From assembly GCF_013868055.1 (NCBI RefSeq), contig NZ_JACEOL010000036.1, forward strand, positions 115,943 to 179,942: a stretch of 64,000 nucleotides of DNA. Direction: 5' to 3'. The position numbers and the translations under genes were made by a program. The stretch comes from Thermoactinomyces mirandus. Its GTDB lineage: Bacteria; Bacillota; Bacilli; Thermoactinomycetales; Thermoactinomycetaceae. Shown here piece after piece: positions 17,763-28,152 of this stretch. The first letter of the stretch is position 1. Each line of letters starts with the position of its first letter. The notes under the pieces are model-generated. The model saw only the letters and a list, made by a program, of their open reading frames with translations, did not search any database and had not been told where the DNA came from.

Positions 17763-17989
17763 ATGGGTTCTTCTCCCCTTTTGTTGTCAGGTTCAGGCCG
17801 ATAACCTGTAAGTGCACAGGAAAGCACAATTCCCATTTTATCATCACTTTTTAAAATAAGTTATCCGATTACTGCAACCATGCAGCTTTTGGGCGGGAAT
17901 CTCCTGTGTGAACCTCTGGTTCTTTTTTCAGGAAAAAAGCATATGCATGTACAAGCACCAACCCAACCATGGGACAGGGGGGGAAACAA

Positions 17990-18550
17990 ATGGAGCTGAC
18001 GCTGGCACAATGGGGTCAAGTCTTGACATTATCCATGATTGCAGTTGCACTCGGAATGGATGCCTTTTCACTTGGAATCGGACTGGGAATGAGGCGGTTG
18101 TCTGTCAGACAGATGGCCTGGCTCAGCCTGTCGGTTGGCATTTTTCATATTCTGATGCCGCTGGTGGGGATGGGATTGGGGCGTTTGCTGGGCTCTGTGA
18201 TCAAGGAGATCGCCGTCACGTTCGGGGGCGGAATGCTATGTTTTCAGGGACTGAACATGTTATACCAGGTTCTCAGGGGCGATAAGGCAGAGAAAATTGA
18301 AATTCAGTCGGTGACGGAGACCTTGTTGCTTTCGCTCAGTGTCAGCATGGATTCACTCTCGGCGGGACTCAGCCTGGGCCTGTTCGATACAGACGTGATC
18401 CTGACCATTCTCCTGTTTGGAATCGCCGGCCTTATGATGGCAGGAACCGGCCTTTTGCTGGGGCGGTTTGTAGGCGGATGGATCGGCCGTTACGGAGAAA
18501 TACTTGGCGGATTTATTTTGCTTTTTTTGGGCGGAAAATTTTTGTTTTGA
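17990..18550 (+). CDS. mntP: Manganese efflux pump MntP (YwlD)
   Basis: Exports Mn2+ across the membrane. The 186-residue protein has six hydrophobic helices arranged as two repeats. The repeat motifs carry conserved aspartates: GMDAFSLGIGLG in the first half and SMDSLSAGLSLG in the second, as in MntP/DUF204 proteins. The start at 17990 follows a G-rich site (CAGGGGGGGAAAC); an in-frame start at 17969 contains that site. It keeps the B. subtilis position before ywlE. I found no yybP-ykoY manganese riboswitch in the 227-base leader. Confidence 0.9.
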   Translation: MELTLAQWGQVLTLSMIAVALGMDAFSLGIGLGMRRLSVRQMAWLSLSVGIFHILMPLVGMGLGRLLGSVIKEIAVTFGGGMLCFQGLNMLYQVLRGDKAEKIEIQSVTETLLLSLSVSMDSLSAGLSLGLFDTDVILTILLFGIAGLMMAGTGLLLGRFVGGWIGRYGEILGGFILLFLGGKFLF

Positions 18551-18712
18551 CCATCCTCAGAAAAATTCCTGAAGGGTGGAAGAAACCGGTCATTTAATGA
18601 TATGTTTTTTTAAAAAAGAATGGATAAGTATCTTCTTTGCATAAAGGTGAGCACGAGAAATTTACTGCCTGTTCAACTGATATTTAAGAACAGATGTCCC
18701 GAGGTGAAGTGA

Positions 18713-19387
18713 GTGAAGAAAGTATTGTTTGTCTGTACCGGAAACACATGCCGCAGTCCGATGGCTGAAGCATTGCTTCGTGAGATGGCTGGAAGAAACC
18801 GGCTGCCTGTTGAAGTGAAATCGGCAGGTGTTTCAGCGATCAGCGGAATAAAGCCATCTCCGCAGGCGGTCCAGGTCCTGAAGGAAAAAGGTATTGCGTA
18901 TGAGCATGAGTCCCAGTCGCTTACTCCCCAACTGATTGATTGGTCAGATTTGGTCCTGTCGATGACCGGAGCGCACAAAAAGATGATTGTTCACCAATTT
19001 CCCCACAGTGCCGGAAAAGTATATACGCTGAAAGAGTATGCCTTGTGGGGCGAGGGAATTGATGACATCCATCAGAAACTGGATCGCCTGTATATGGAAG
19101 CCGAGAATAAACGGGCCGAAATCCGGAAACGCTTTGATTTGAAAGCGGACGAGCCCTGGTCGGAAACGGCCAGCCTGGCGCTGGATAAAGCGCTCCAGCC
19201 GCTGAAGAAAGAGGAGAAAAAATATCTGGACAGGATCAGGGCTGCCCGACATCTGGATGTGGCTGATCCGTTCGGCGGGGATGTGGATCATTACCGGAAA
19301 TGCGCAGAGGAATTAAAAGAATATATTGTCAGGATTGTTGACCGTTGGAAACAGGAATTGCCCCCATCCAATTCAGCCAGTGAATAG
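18713..19387 (+). CDS. ywlE: Protein-arginine-phosphatase-type low-molecular-weight phosphatase with insertion
   Basis: Removes phosphate from protein arginine in B. subtilis, opposing the McsB kinase. The P-loop CTGNTCRS has nucleophile Cys8 and Arg14; Thr12 corresponds to the Thr that gives arginine-phosphate selectivity. The general acid lies in DPFGGD (185-190). At 224 residues it is about 75 longer than B. subtilis YwlE (150). The extra residues, about 111-181, lie between KEYA and the acid loop, and are charged and helix-like (LDRLYMEAENKRAEIRKRFD, then KALQPLKKEEKKYLDRI). The start is GTG with GAGGTGAAG upstream. It sits between mntP and rpiB as expected. Confidence 0.88.
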   Translation: MKKVLFVCTGNTCRSPMAEALLREMAGRNRLPVEVKSAGVSAISGIKPSPQAVQVLKEKGIAYEHESQSLTPQLIDWSDLVLSMTGAHKKMIVHQFPHSAGKVYTLKEYALWGEGIDDIHQKLDRLYMEAENKRAEIRKRFDLKADEPWSETASLALDKALQPLKKEEKKYLDRIRAARHLDVADPFGGDVDHYRKCAEELKEYIVRIVDRWKQELPPSNSASE

Positions 19388-19423
19388 GGTATACTTGTGA
19401 GGGAACAGAAAGGAGCTTACATT

Positions 19424-19870
19424 ATGAAAATCATATTGGGTTCTGACCACGGCGGTCGCAAGCTGAAAGAAGAGATCAAAGGTTTGTTGGATGAAATGAA
19501 AATTTCTTATGAGGATGCAGGATGTGATTGTGATACCTCTGTCGATTATCCCGATTATGCCAAACCTGTAGCCAAACGCGTCGCCAAAGGGGAATTTGAA
19601 CGGGGCATTCTGATTTGCGGAACGGGGATTGGCATGTCTATCGCCGCAAACAAAGTGAAAGGAATTCGTTGTGCTGTCGTAACGGATGAATATTCCGCGA
19701 GAATGAGCCGCGAACATAACAACGCCAATGTCCTGGCACTGGGTGAACGGGTTGTGGGGATTGATCTGGCCAAATCAATCGTGCGCACCTGGCTGACTGC
19801 AGAGTTTCAGGGAGACCGGCACCTGCGCCGTTTGCAAAAGGTTGAACAGATGGAAGCAGATGATGAGTAA
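19424..19870 (+). CDS. rpiB: Ribose-5-phosphate isomerase B
   Basis: Interconverts ribose 5-phosphate and ribulose 5-phosphate. The 148-residue protein opens with ILGSDHGG, has the catalytic Cys in ICGTGIGMSIAANKV, and the REHNNANVLALGERV segment. AAAGGAG lies 8 bases before the ATG at 19424. The stop overlaps the start of ywlG by one base (TAATG), showing coupling. The order ywlE-rpiB-ywlG-glyA is that of B. subtilis. Confidence 0.95.
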   Translation: MKIILGSDHGGRKLKEEIKGLLDEMKISYEDAGCDCDTSVDYPDYAKPVAKRVAKGEFERGILICGTGIGMSIAANKVKGIRCAVVTDEYSARMSREHNNANVLALGERVVGIDLAKSIVRTWLTAEFQGDRHLRRLQKVEQMEADDE

Positions 19871-20403
19871 TGTTGCGTGAAGAAGTAAAAAGTGCGCTTG
19901 ACGATTTGCTTGAAGCAATGCCCCTGACCTCAAGGCATGTATTGGTCGTCGGAGCCAGCACCAGTGAAGTGTCGGGCAAGAAAATCGGCACCTCCGGCAG
20001 TGAAGAAATAGCCAAAATATTATATGATGCAATTTGCGATGTTCAAAAACAGGCTGGTTTCCATCTGGCCTTTCAGGCTTGTGAGCACCTGAACAGGGCC
20101 CTGGTGGTGGAACGGGAAACAGCTGAACGGTTTGGTTGGCCGGAAGTTACTGTGATACCCGTCCACAATGCGGGAGGAGCCATGGCTGCCTATGCTTTCA
20201 GGCATATGCAGGATCCCGTAATTGTAGAACACATTCAGGCGGATGCGGGTATCGATATTGGAGATACATTGATCGGAATGCATCTCAAGCCGGTTGCCGT
20301 TCCAGTTCGTCCGACTCAACGGACGATCGGGAAGGCACATGTCACGATGGCAAAGACCCGTCCCAAATTGATCGGGGGAGCCCGGGCAATTTATGATTAT
20401 TGA
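19870..20403 (+). CDS. ywlG: TIGR01440/UPF0340 family protein YwlG
   Basis: A 177-residue conserved protein with no established role. It shows [41 protein letters not shown], and [17 protein letters not shown], which are the family's hallmarks. The ATG overlaps the rpiB stop. The position between rpiB and glyA is widely conserved in Bacillales and hints at a link to one-carbon or sugar-phosphate metabolism, but that is inference. Confidence 0.9.
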   Translation: MLREEVKSALDDLLEAMPLTSRHVLVVGASTSEVSGKKIGTSGSEEIAKILYDAICDVQKQAGFHLAFQACEHLNRALVVERETAERFGWPEVTVIPVHNAGGAMAAYAFRHMQDPVIVEHIQADAGIDIGDTLIGMHLKPVAVPVRPTQRTIGKAHVTMAKTRPKLIGGARAIYDY

Positions 20404-20439
20404 AAATCTAAAATACATGTCCTCAAAATGGAATCGGTT

Positions 20440-20448
20440 TGATAGAAT
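20440..20448 (+). promoter_or_regulatory. Extended -10 promoter of glyA
   Basis: TGATAGAAT at 20440-20448 is an extended -10 element 34 bases before the glyA ATG. The -35 position has no match. It would sit just past the ywlG stop. Confidence 0.45.
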
Positions 20449-20482
20449 ATATAAAAAAGCCGAACATTCAAGGAGGTATATC

Positions 20483-21730
20483 ATGGAATTGTTAAGAAAA
20501 AGTGATCCGGAAGTGGCTGAAGCGATTCGTCAGGAATTGGGCCGTCAGCAGGATAAAATAGAGTTGATTGCTTCTGAAAACTTTGTATCTCCGGCTGTGA
20601 TGGAAGCGATGGGGACTGTCCTGACCAACAAGTATGCTGAGGGATACCCGAGCAAACGGTATTATGGCGGCTGTGAATATGTAGATGTTGTGGAAGATCT
20701 GGCCAGGGAGCGTGCCAAGAAACTGTTTGGCGCAGAACACGCCAATGTGCAGCCTCATTCCGGGGCACAGGCCAATATGGCTGTCTATTTTTCAGTATTG
20801 AACCCCGGAGATGTGGTTTTGGGAATGAATCTGGCACACGGCGGTCATCTGACGCATGGGAGTCCGGTCAACTTTTCCGGGAAACTGTATCGGTTTGTGG
20901 CTTACGGTGTTGACCGCGATACCCACCGTATTGACTATGATGAAGTGCGCAAGGTGGCATTGGAACACAATCCCAGGTTGATCGTAGCCGGTGCGAGCGC
21001 CTATCCCCGCATGATCGATTTCAGGGCATTTCGGGAAATCGCCGATGAAATTGGAGCTTACCTGATGGTAGATATGGCTCACATTGCCGGTCTAGTGGGA
21101 ACGGGTCTTCATCCCAGTCCTGTTCCGTATGCTGACTTTGTAACGACCACCACCCACAAAACCCTGCGCGGGCCACGCGGCGGCATGATCCTGTGCAAGG
21201 AAAAATATGCCAGACAGATCGACAAAGCGATATTCCCCGGAATTCAAGGGGGACCGCTCATGCATGTGATTGCCGCAAAAGCGGTTGCACTTGGCGAGGC
21301 ATTGACGGATGAGTTTAAAGCATACAGCAGACAGGTTGTGGAAAACGCAAGGTACCTGGCTGATTCCCTGAAAGAACAGGGATTTGAACTTATTTCAGGC
21401 GGAACGGATAATCATTTGATCCTGATCGATGTACGCAACATGGGCCTGACCGGGAAAAAAGCGGAAGCACTTCTGGATGAAGTGGGAATTACGACCAACA
21501 AAAATGCCATTCCGTTTGATCCGGAGAAGCCGTTTGTAACCAGTGGAATCCGGATCGGAACTGCTGCCGTAACCAGTCGGGGAATGGATACCAAGGCGAT
21601 GGAAGAGATCGCCAGGATTATAGGAATGGTATTGAAAAATCCGGAGGACAGCCAGGTGCAGGCGGAAGCGAGACAGCGGGTTGCGCACTTGACTGAAACG
21701 TATCCCTTGTATTCGCAACTTTCATATTGA
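20483..21730 (+). CDS. glyA: Serine hydroxymethyltransferase
   Basis: PLP enzyme making glycine and methylene-tetrahydrofolate from serine. The 415-residue protein has [11 protein letters not shown], the PHSGAQAN cofactor segment (91-98), the PLP-binding Lys226 in [14 protein letters not shown], and [10 protein letters not shown]. The true start is ATG 20483 with AAGGAGG upstream; a longer frame reaches back to 20393 inside ywlG but lacks a site. It is the last gene before the long gene-free region. Confidence 0.97.
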   Translation: MELLRKSDPEVAEAIRQELGRQQDKIELIASENFVSPAVMEAMGTVLTNKYAEGYPSKRYYGGCEYVDVVEDLARERAKKLFGAEHANVQPHSGAQANMAVYFSVLNPGDVVLGMNLAHGGHLTHGSPVNFSGKLYRFVAYGVDRDTHRIDYDEVRKVALEHNPRLIVAGASAYPRMIDFRAFREIADEIGAYLMVDMAHIAGLVGTGLHPSPVPYADFVTTTTHKTLRGPRGGMILCKEKYARQIDKAIFPGIQGGPLMHVIAAKAVALGEALTDEFKAYSRQVVENARYLADSLKEQGFELISGGTDNHLILIDVRNMGLTGKKAEALLDEVGITTNKNAIPFDPEKPFVTSGIRIGTAAVTSRGMDTKAMEEIARIIGMVLKNPEDSQVQAEARQRVAHLTETYPLYSQLSY

Positions 21731-21754
21731 ATAACATGAAACATCCATAAACCC

Positions 21755-21783
21755 ACAGTCCGGTCCCTGGTGGATCGGACTGT
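21755..21783 (+). terminator. Hairpin after glyA
   Basis: ACAGTCCGGTCC (21755-21766) pairs with GGATCGGACTGT (21772-21783), 12 bp with one G-U pair and a 5-base loop. The following bases are TATAATC, not a T-run, so strength is uncertain. Confidence 0.55.
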
Positions 21784-22094
21784 TATAATCTGAGGTTAAA
21801 AGCAAAAATTATCTAAAAAAACTGCTAGTCCCAAGAATTTTTCTTTTCTGTTTGGAAAACCGTTTGGTTGGTTTGCCTTAAAAATGCTCGCGGGACGCTA
21901 TCATCCTTTTTGGACCCTAGATTGTGTTCTGTGCTGGATATGCCGGTTTGATATTGTTGTTGACTTTTTTTGGAAAATGATGATAATTCCAGCTTAAAAA
22001 AATCATCTTAGTTTTTAGGGTGCTTTTGAAGATTATTTACTCATTTCAGAATAAACTTATTCCAATGCTGATGGGGATTCAGACCAAACAATAG

Positions 22095-22305
22095 ATATTT
22101 GCCGAGGGATTTGATTATCTATACAGTCTGGAGACCATGCCGGACACTCAGCCGGAGACCGGTTGGAGGTTTTTCGGAATGAGTTGATCTGAACCAGGCC
22201 TTGAGGGAGCTTGACGGGCAATCTGCTGACCTTTAATCCTTCAAGCAGAAGACATTAGCGTATGTTAAAGAAAGGAAATGAAAATTTATCGAAAATTGAC
22301 AACAA
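22095..22305 (+). pseudogene. Possible decayed coding remnant
   Basis: Two neighbouring frames give protein-like text interrupted by stops and a frame change: one includes FAEGFDYLYSLETMPDTQP, and another about 100 bases later includes VDLNQALRELDGQSADL, a stop, then SFKQKTLAYVKERK. The second part looks like an amphipathic helix ending. There is no start or ribosome site, and I do not recognise the family. This could be chance. Confidence 0.2.
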
Positions 22306-22668
22306 ATAACAAATATATAACAGAAACATGCCCTGAAAGTAAAATTGTATTATAATGACAAAAAGAACAATTTATAGGAAAAAATTCGTTATGAATTGGT
22401 TTTTCTCAAGAGTTAACGCTGGCACCAGCAGATATTATTCTTTCCAAAGGCAAGAGGATTCGGTTAACGCCGACTGTATTTTTATTGTTTTCCCTCAACA
22501 GTCCGTAATCTGGCAACCAGAAAAGTGAAAATAGTTTCCATAAAAAAGTCTTTCCAGAAAAAATACCCGTTTATTTTTGGTAAAGCTGTCGTAAAGCCCT
22601 TTAATTATTCAGGATAATTTTTCCAAGATTTTTTTGTGAATAACTGTTTATATTGAATAGATTACGGG

Positions 22669-22674
22669 TATAAT
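22669..22674 (+). promoter_or_regulatory. Likely -10 element of upp
   Basis: TATAAT at 22669-22674, 42 bases before the upp start. No -35 of normal spacing matches well. Confidence 0.4.
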
Positions 22675-22715
22675 CATTTGGATGTAATAAAATATTAGAA
22701 AAGGGTGGGGTAATA

Positions 22716-23345
22716 ATGGGGAATCTTTATGTATTTGATCACCCGCTTATTCAGCACAAGTTGACTTACATTCGCGACAAAAACACCGGAACCAAGGAAT
22801 TCCGCGAATTGGTTGACGAAGTGGCAGCTTTGATGGCTTATGAAATTACCAGGGACATGCCGCTTCGTGAAGTGGAAGTGGAAACACCGATTACTCGGGC
22901 GAAATGCAAAGTACTGGCAGGGAAAAAAATAGGTCTGGTTCCGATCCTGCGTGCAGGGCTTGGCATGGTGGATGGCATTTTGAAACTGATCCCGACTGCC
23001 AAGGTTGGCCATCTGGGAATGTACCGTGATCCGGTAACCCTGGAGCCGGTTAAATATTACTCCAAAATGCCTTCGGATATTGGTGAACGGGACCTGATCC
23101 TGATTGATCCCATGCTGGCAACCGGAGGTTCTGCCACTGCCGGAATAAGCGCCCTGAAGGATATAGGAGCCAGAAACATCAAACTGATGTGCCTGATTGC
23201 CGCGGAAGCAGGGATTGAACGTGTGCAAAAAGAGCATGGTGATGTGGATATTTATGTAGCCGCGGTAGACCCGGAACTGAACGAGAAAAGCTATATTGTT
23301 CCAGGTTTGGGAGATGCTGGTGACCGGCTCTTTGGGACGAAATAA
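22716..23345 (+). CDS. upp: Uracil phosphoribosyltransferase
   Basis: Converts uracil and PRPP to UMP in pyrimidine salvage. The 209-residue length is standard. The PRPP-binding loop [10 protein letters not shown] spans residues 131-140; the [14 protein letters not shown] segment (74-87) and the C-terminal uracil-site stretch [17 protein letters not shown] are complete. AAAAGGGTGGGG precedes the ATG. It lies between glyA and the atp operon as in B. subtilis. Confidence 0.97.
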   Translation: MGNLYVFDHPLIQHKLTYIRDKNTGTKEFRELVDEVAALMAYEITRDMPLREVEVETPITRAKCKVLAGKKIGLVPILRAGLGMVDGILKLIPTAKVGHLGMYRDPVTLEPVKYYSKMPSDIGERDLILIDPMLATGGSATAGISALKDIGARNIKLMCLIAAEAGIERVQKEHGDVDIYVAAVDPELNEKSYIVPGLGDAGDRLFGTK

Positions 23346-23497
23346 TCATTAAAAACTTTAAAGGGAGAAAAGCAATCGGGAAGCAAAAACGTCATATTAT
23401 TAGTTTGTTTGGCTAAAAATATATGAATATATTAGTTATATATAAATTAATTTTTATAAATTGAATAGTTTGTGCAGCAGGCTTTTTTGAGAATTAG

Positions 23498-23527
23498 TTG
23501 ACAACTTATAGAACATTTCGTTACTAT
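23498..23527 (+). promoter_or_regulatory. Sigma-A promoter of the atp operon
   Basis: Perfect -35 TTGACA (23498-23503), an 18-base spacer, then TACTAT (23522-23527). It lies about 97 bases before atpZ and is the best promoter match in the 278-base upp-atpZ gap. Confidence 0.75.
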
Positions 23528-23623
23528 AGGCAGAAAGAGTACCTACTCGGGAAACAATCAGAAGCAAAAATTAAGCTCCCCAAGCTAAATTTTCCTCCAA
23601 AAACAGAGTGATGGGGGTTTTTT

Positions 23624-23839
23624 ATGAATGTGAACAGTAAAGCCATGCGGATTGCTGCGGCAGTCAGTTCAATGGGGACGGAAATTGTCCTTCTGACGCT
23701 GGGCGGGGCCTGGCTGGGGAAAAAACTGGATGTTGTTTGGGGAACAAAGCCGTTCATGCTGTTATCGGGTGTGTTGCTCGGAATAGGATTAGGTTTTGTC
23801 AGCGCGATCTATACTTTGAGAGCTTTGTTAAAGGAATGA
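23624..23839 (+). CDS. atpZ: ATP synthase accessory protein AtpZ/gene-1 family
   Basis: A 71-residue membrane protein with two hydrophobic helices (about residues 15-32 and 43-66) and the GGAWLGKKLD turn typical of the small F0F1-ATPase 'gene 1' family, which helps assembly or Mg2+/Ca2+ supply for the ATP synthase. It has a start with GGGGG upstream and is the first gene of the operon, 7 bases before atpI. Confidence 0.8.
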   Translation: MNVNSKAMRIAAAVSSMGTEIVLLTLGGAWLGKKLDVVWGTKPFMLLSGVLLGIGLGFVSAIYTLRALLKE

Positions 23840-23846
23840 ATTCCTC

Positions 23847-24269
23847 ATGGGGTCCTTGAAAAAGATTCAACAGCAGGTGGTTTATTTCACTGCTGCGATG
23901 CTCGCTCTGCTACTGGCCATCTGGTTTGTTGCCCCTTACCAAAGAATCGTGGCCGGTATTTTCCTGGGTATATGTGTAAGTTTGTACAATGTCTTTAATC
24001 TCGCGAAAAAAATGAGAGTTGTAGAAGAAAATGTCATTGCGACAAAGACCGCAAAATATCGAGGAATCGGTATGATTCATCGTTATCTGATGGTGGCCTT
24101 AGCGATTTTTTTTGCTGTGAAGTTTTCCGCATGGTTTGATGTTCGCGCAATTGTAGCGGGGTTGCCATTTTGTTATATATTAATTGCTTTCCTGGAGTTT
24201 CTTGATGCCAGACGTTCTCCAACTTGGAAAGAAAGGGGTGAATCTACGGCAAATGGAAAAAACACCTAA
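23847..24269 (+). CDS. atpI: ATP synthase subunit I
   Basis: A 140-residue membrane protein with four hydrophobic segments (about 12-28, 34-50, 78-95, 98-117). AtpI assists c-ring assembly. The match is to the general AtpI layout and the gene position between atpZ and atpB; the sequence itself is poorly conserved in this family. Its end overlaps the atpB start by 17 bases. Confidence 0.8.
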   Translation: MGSLKKIQQQVVYFTAAMLALLLAIWFVAPYQRIVAGIFLGICVSLYNVFNLAKKMRVVEENVIATKTAKYRGIGMIHRYLMVALAIFFAVKFSAWFDVRAIVAGLPFCYILIAFLEFLDARRSPTWKERGESTANGKNT

Positions 24270-25029
24270 AATAGGGTTTGAGTTGGCGGGGATTCCCATC
24301 CAGTTTGATGTAACTGTTATGTTTACAACGATTGTTACTTGTGCTCTGGTGCTGATCCTGGCAATCGCTGCGGCCCGTCGGCGTTCACTCGTTCCTAAAG
24401 GACTGCAAAATGCTGTTGAGATGCTGATTGAATTTACCCAAGGGATTGTCCGCTCAAACCTGGAAGGAAAAACAGCTGAACGCTTTTATGGTTTTGCATT
24501 TACACTCTTTTTGTTTATTTTTATTGCAAACCAATTGGGTCTTATGTTCAATGTAGTCGCGGAATACCATGATCCGATCCCGTCATTACATATTGAGGCG
24601 GTTCATGAAGAAGGGCACGAAGCAGGCGGAGGCGAAGAGCATAATGCTTATGCCTGGTGGAAGTCACCGACTGCAGATATCAACGTAACCATCTCAATGG
24701 CATTGGCGATTACCCTGGTTGCTCACTTTTTGGGAATCCGTAAATCAGCAAAACACTATGTTTCCCATTACTTTCAGCCGTACTGGTGGATGTTTCCGAT
24801 CCATTTGGTCGACGAAGTCGCCAAACCGGTTACACACGGCATGCGTCTTTGGGCCAACATTTTTGCTGGTGAAATCCTGATCATGGTTTTACTCAGAGGA
24901 AGTTGGTACCTGACCGGGGCGCCACTTATCGTGTGGCTTGCTTATTCCGTCCTGGTTGGCCTCATTCAGGCGTATGTCTTTACGGTACTGGCTATGGTAT
25001 ACATGGCGCAAAAAATCGCGTATGATTAA
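24253..25029 (+). CDS. atpB: ATP synthase Fo subunit a
   Basis: Proton half-channel subunit. The essential arginine is Arg198 in HGMRLWANIFAGE, followed by the LIQAYVFTVLAMVYM helix. ATG 24253 (MEKTPKIGFE) is taken as start, overlapping atpI, with AAAGGGGTG upstream; the protein has 258 residues. An unusual His/Glu/Gly-rich segment (about residues 112-132, containing HEEGHEAGGGEEH) sits in the extracytoplasmic or loop region before WWKSPTADINVT. B. subtilis subunit a (244 residues) lacks such a stretch. Confidence 0.95.
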   Translation: MEKTPKIGFELAGIPIQFDVTVMFTTIVTCALVLILAIAAARRRSLVPKGLQNAVEMLIEFTQGIVRSNLEGKTAERFYGFAFTLFLFIFIANQLGLMFNVVAEYHDPIPSLHIEAVHEEGHEAGGGEEHNAYAWWKSPTADINVTISMALAITLVAHFLGIRKSAKHYVSHYFQPYWWMFPIHLVDEVAKPVTHGMRLWANIFAGEILIMVLLRGSWYLTGAPLIVWLAYSVLVGLIQAYVFTVLAMVYMAQKIAYD

Positions 25030-25087
25030 TGGTTTTACTCACGAAAAGCTTTGAACAGAAAAAGTCTGAAAAACATCTGTGCTGAAT

Positions 25088-25113
25088 ATTTACACACTTG
25101 AAAGTTTGTAAAT
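25088..25113 (+). other. Hairpin just upstream of atpE
   Basis: ATTTACACACT (25088-25098) pairs with AGTTTGTAAAT (25103-25113) over 11 positions with one mismatch and a 4-base loop. It lies between atpB and atpE, 55 bases before the atpE start, and is not followed by a T-run. It may protect the 5' end of a processed atpE message. Confidence 0.5.
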
Positions 25114-25167
25114 GTTAGAACAATGGTTCTTAAACCTTTTAAGACGATATATTGAGGAGGAATAGTT

Positions 25168-25392
25168 ATGGATTTGAACATTTTGGCTGGTGCATTATTG
25201 CTCGCATTTGCTGCAATCACAGGGGGAATTGGTAACGCATTGGTATTTAGTCGCTATCTGGATGGTGTGGTTCGTCAACCTGAAGTTCAAAGAACCTTGT
25301 TTGCGCAAACCTTTATTGGAATTGCATTGGTTGAAGCCTTGCCGATTATTGCTGTGGCATTTGGAATCATGCTGGTACTTGGCATTATCTGA
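25168..25392 (+). CDS. atpE: ATP synthase Fo subunit c
   Basis: Ring-forming proteolipid of 74 residues with two transmembrane helices joined by the polar RQPE loop (Arg36-Glu39). The proton-carrying carboxylate is Glu56 in GIALVEALPI, so a proton rather than sodium type is likely; no sodium-binding Gln/Ser pattern stood out. The first helix has a modified glycine motif (AFAAITGGIGNAL). TTGAGGAGGAA gives one of the strongest ribosome sites in the operon, fitting the need for many copies. Hairpins lie on both sides of the gene. Confidence 0.96.
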   Translation: MDLNILAGALLLAFAAITGGIGNALVFSRYLDGVVRQPEVQRTLFAQTFIGIALVEALPIIAVAFGIMLVLGII

Positions 25393-25406
25393 TGAGTCCG
25401 GTCAGT

Positions 25407-25435
25407 AGACGGGGAATCTTAAGATGTCCCCGTCT
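25407..25435 (+). other. Strong hairpin between atpE and atpF
   Basis: AGACGGGGA (25407-25415) and TCCCCGTCT (25427-25435) form a perfect 9-bp G/C-rich stem; the loop itself contains the palindrome ATCTTAAGAT. There is no T-run, so it is more likely an mRNA-stabilising or processing element than a full terminator. Confidence 0.6.
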
Positions 25436-25491
25436 GATCGTGTGAAAAAAGAAGCTGAACAATCCCATAAGCCTGAAGGGAGTGAACTGGA

Positions 25492-25977
25492 TTGTCATTT
25501 GAAATCGGAACGATGCTGTTTCAGCTGGTGGCATTTATTATTTTAATGCTTCTTGTCTCCAAATTTGCCCTTCGTCCTATGCTGAAGACAATGAAAAAAC
25601 GGCAGGATTATATTGAGGATCAGCTTGAGGATGCAAAAGAAAACCGCATAAAAGCTGAAAAATTGCTGGAGGAACAACGTAAAGCATTAAACAAGGCACG
25701 CAAGGAAGCGAAAGAAATCATTGAACGTGCAAGGGCACAAAAAGATCGTGAGTCTGAGGCGATTATCAAACAGGCGCAGGAACGGGCAGGACGCATTCTT
25801 GAAGAAGCAACCAGCGAAATCCGGCGTGAAAAGGAAAAAGCGCTGGCCAGCTTGCGTGATGAAGTAGGTATGCTTTCGATCCAATTAGCATCCAAGGTTC
25901 TGCAAAAGGAATTGGACAAAAAAGAACAGTCCGAGCTTGTTTCCAGCTATCTTGACGAGGTAGGAAGATTACAATGA
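25492..25977 (+). CDS. atpF: ATP synthase Fo subunit b
   Basis: Peripheral stalk subunit of 161 residues: an N-terminal membrane helix (about residues 7-25), then a long charged coiled coil rich in Lys, Glu and Arg, and a C-terminal part binding subunit delta. The start is TTG at 25492 with GAAGGGAGTGAA upstream. The ATGA overlap with atpH couples the two genes. Confidence 0.94.
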   Translation: MSFEIGTMLFQLVAFIILMLLVSKFALRPMLKTMKKRQDYIEDQLEDAKENRIKAEKLLEEQRKALNKARKEAKEIIERARAQKDRESEAIIKQAQERAGRILEEATSEIRREKEKALASLRDEVGMLSIQLASKVLQKELDKKEQSELVSSYLDEVGRLQ

Positions 25978-26516
25978 GTAAAGCAGTAGCAAAACGTTAT
26001 GCGAAAGCGTTGTTTGAGGTTGCTTCAGAAAAAAAATGCGTGGATTTGATTGAAAAAGACCTGAAACATATTGCCGATATATTTGCGGCTTCCCCGGAGT
26101 TGAGCCAAATGCTGAATCATCCCGCGATCGGGACCGAGCAAAAAAAAGAACTTGTAACAAAGGTTTTCAAGGGGCTTGACAAGTATACAAACAATTTGGT
26201 CTATTTGCTGATCGACAGACATCGGGAAACGGTTTTGCCTGATATTTACGAAGTATACAAGTCCCTTGCCAATGAAGCAAAAGGAGTCACGGAAGCGATC
26301 GTCACAACGGCATTCGAATTGACTGCCGATGATAAGGAACAGTTACTGGCAACTTTTGAACCGATCATCGGGAAAAAAATGGAGATTGTTGAAAAAGTGG
26401 ATTCAGATATCCTGGGCGGGGTGATCGTACAAATAGGCGACCGCCTGTATGATGGAAGCCTGAGAACGAAACTGAACCGCTTCAGGGAACATTTAAAACG
26501 AACACAAGTAGGTTAG
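25974..26516 (+). CDS. atpH: ATP synthase F1 subunit delta
   Basis: 180-residue subunit linking F1 to the b-stalk. Typical features are the N-terminal VAKRYAKALFEVA helix and the C-terminal VDSDILGGVIVQIGDRLYDGSLRTKLNR signature. The start overlaps the stop of atpF by four bases. Confidence 0.95.
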   Translation: MSKAVAKRYAKALFEVASEKKCVDLIEKDLKHIADIFAASPELSQMLNHPAIGTEQKKELVTKVFKGLDKYTNNLVYLLIDRHRETVLPDIYEVYKSLANEAKGVTEAIVTTAFELTADDKEQLLATFEPIIGKKMEIVEKVDSDILGGVIVQIGDRLYDGSLRTKLNRFREHLKRTQVG

Positions 26517-26523
26517 ACCATAG

Positions 26524-28068
<1,545 letters not shown>

Positions 28069-28152
28069 CAGATGCCGGATCAATTTTGATGGAGTCGCTG
28101 TTTGCCAGCGGCTCTGATGGCTGGGAGTCGGTTGCAGAAAGGCGGTGAAACC

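Larger units (their letters stand above)
21731..22715. other. Gene-free stretch of about 1 kb between glyA and upp
   Basis: No intact gene on either strand. Contents: a hairpin after glyA (21755-21783); a segment at about 22095-22305 that reads like degraded coding sequence (separate entry); a TTGACA at 22296 and a TATAAT at 22351 that are not at promoter spacing from each other; a GCTGG-CA-CCAGC mini-hairpin at 22419-22430; and a TATAAT at 22669-22674, probably the upp -10. B. subtilis has only a short gap here. The 22350-22660 part could hold an RNA gene, but I cannot name one. Confidence 0.55.

Noticed and set aside
17763..17989. Looked for a yybP-ykoY manganese riboswitch before mntP.
   Set aside because: The conserved helices and core bases of that riboswitch were not found in the 227-base leader.
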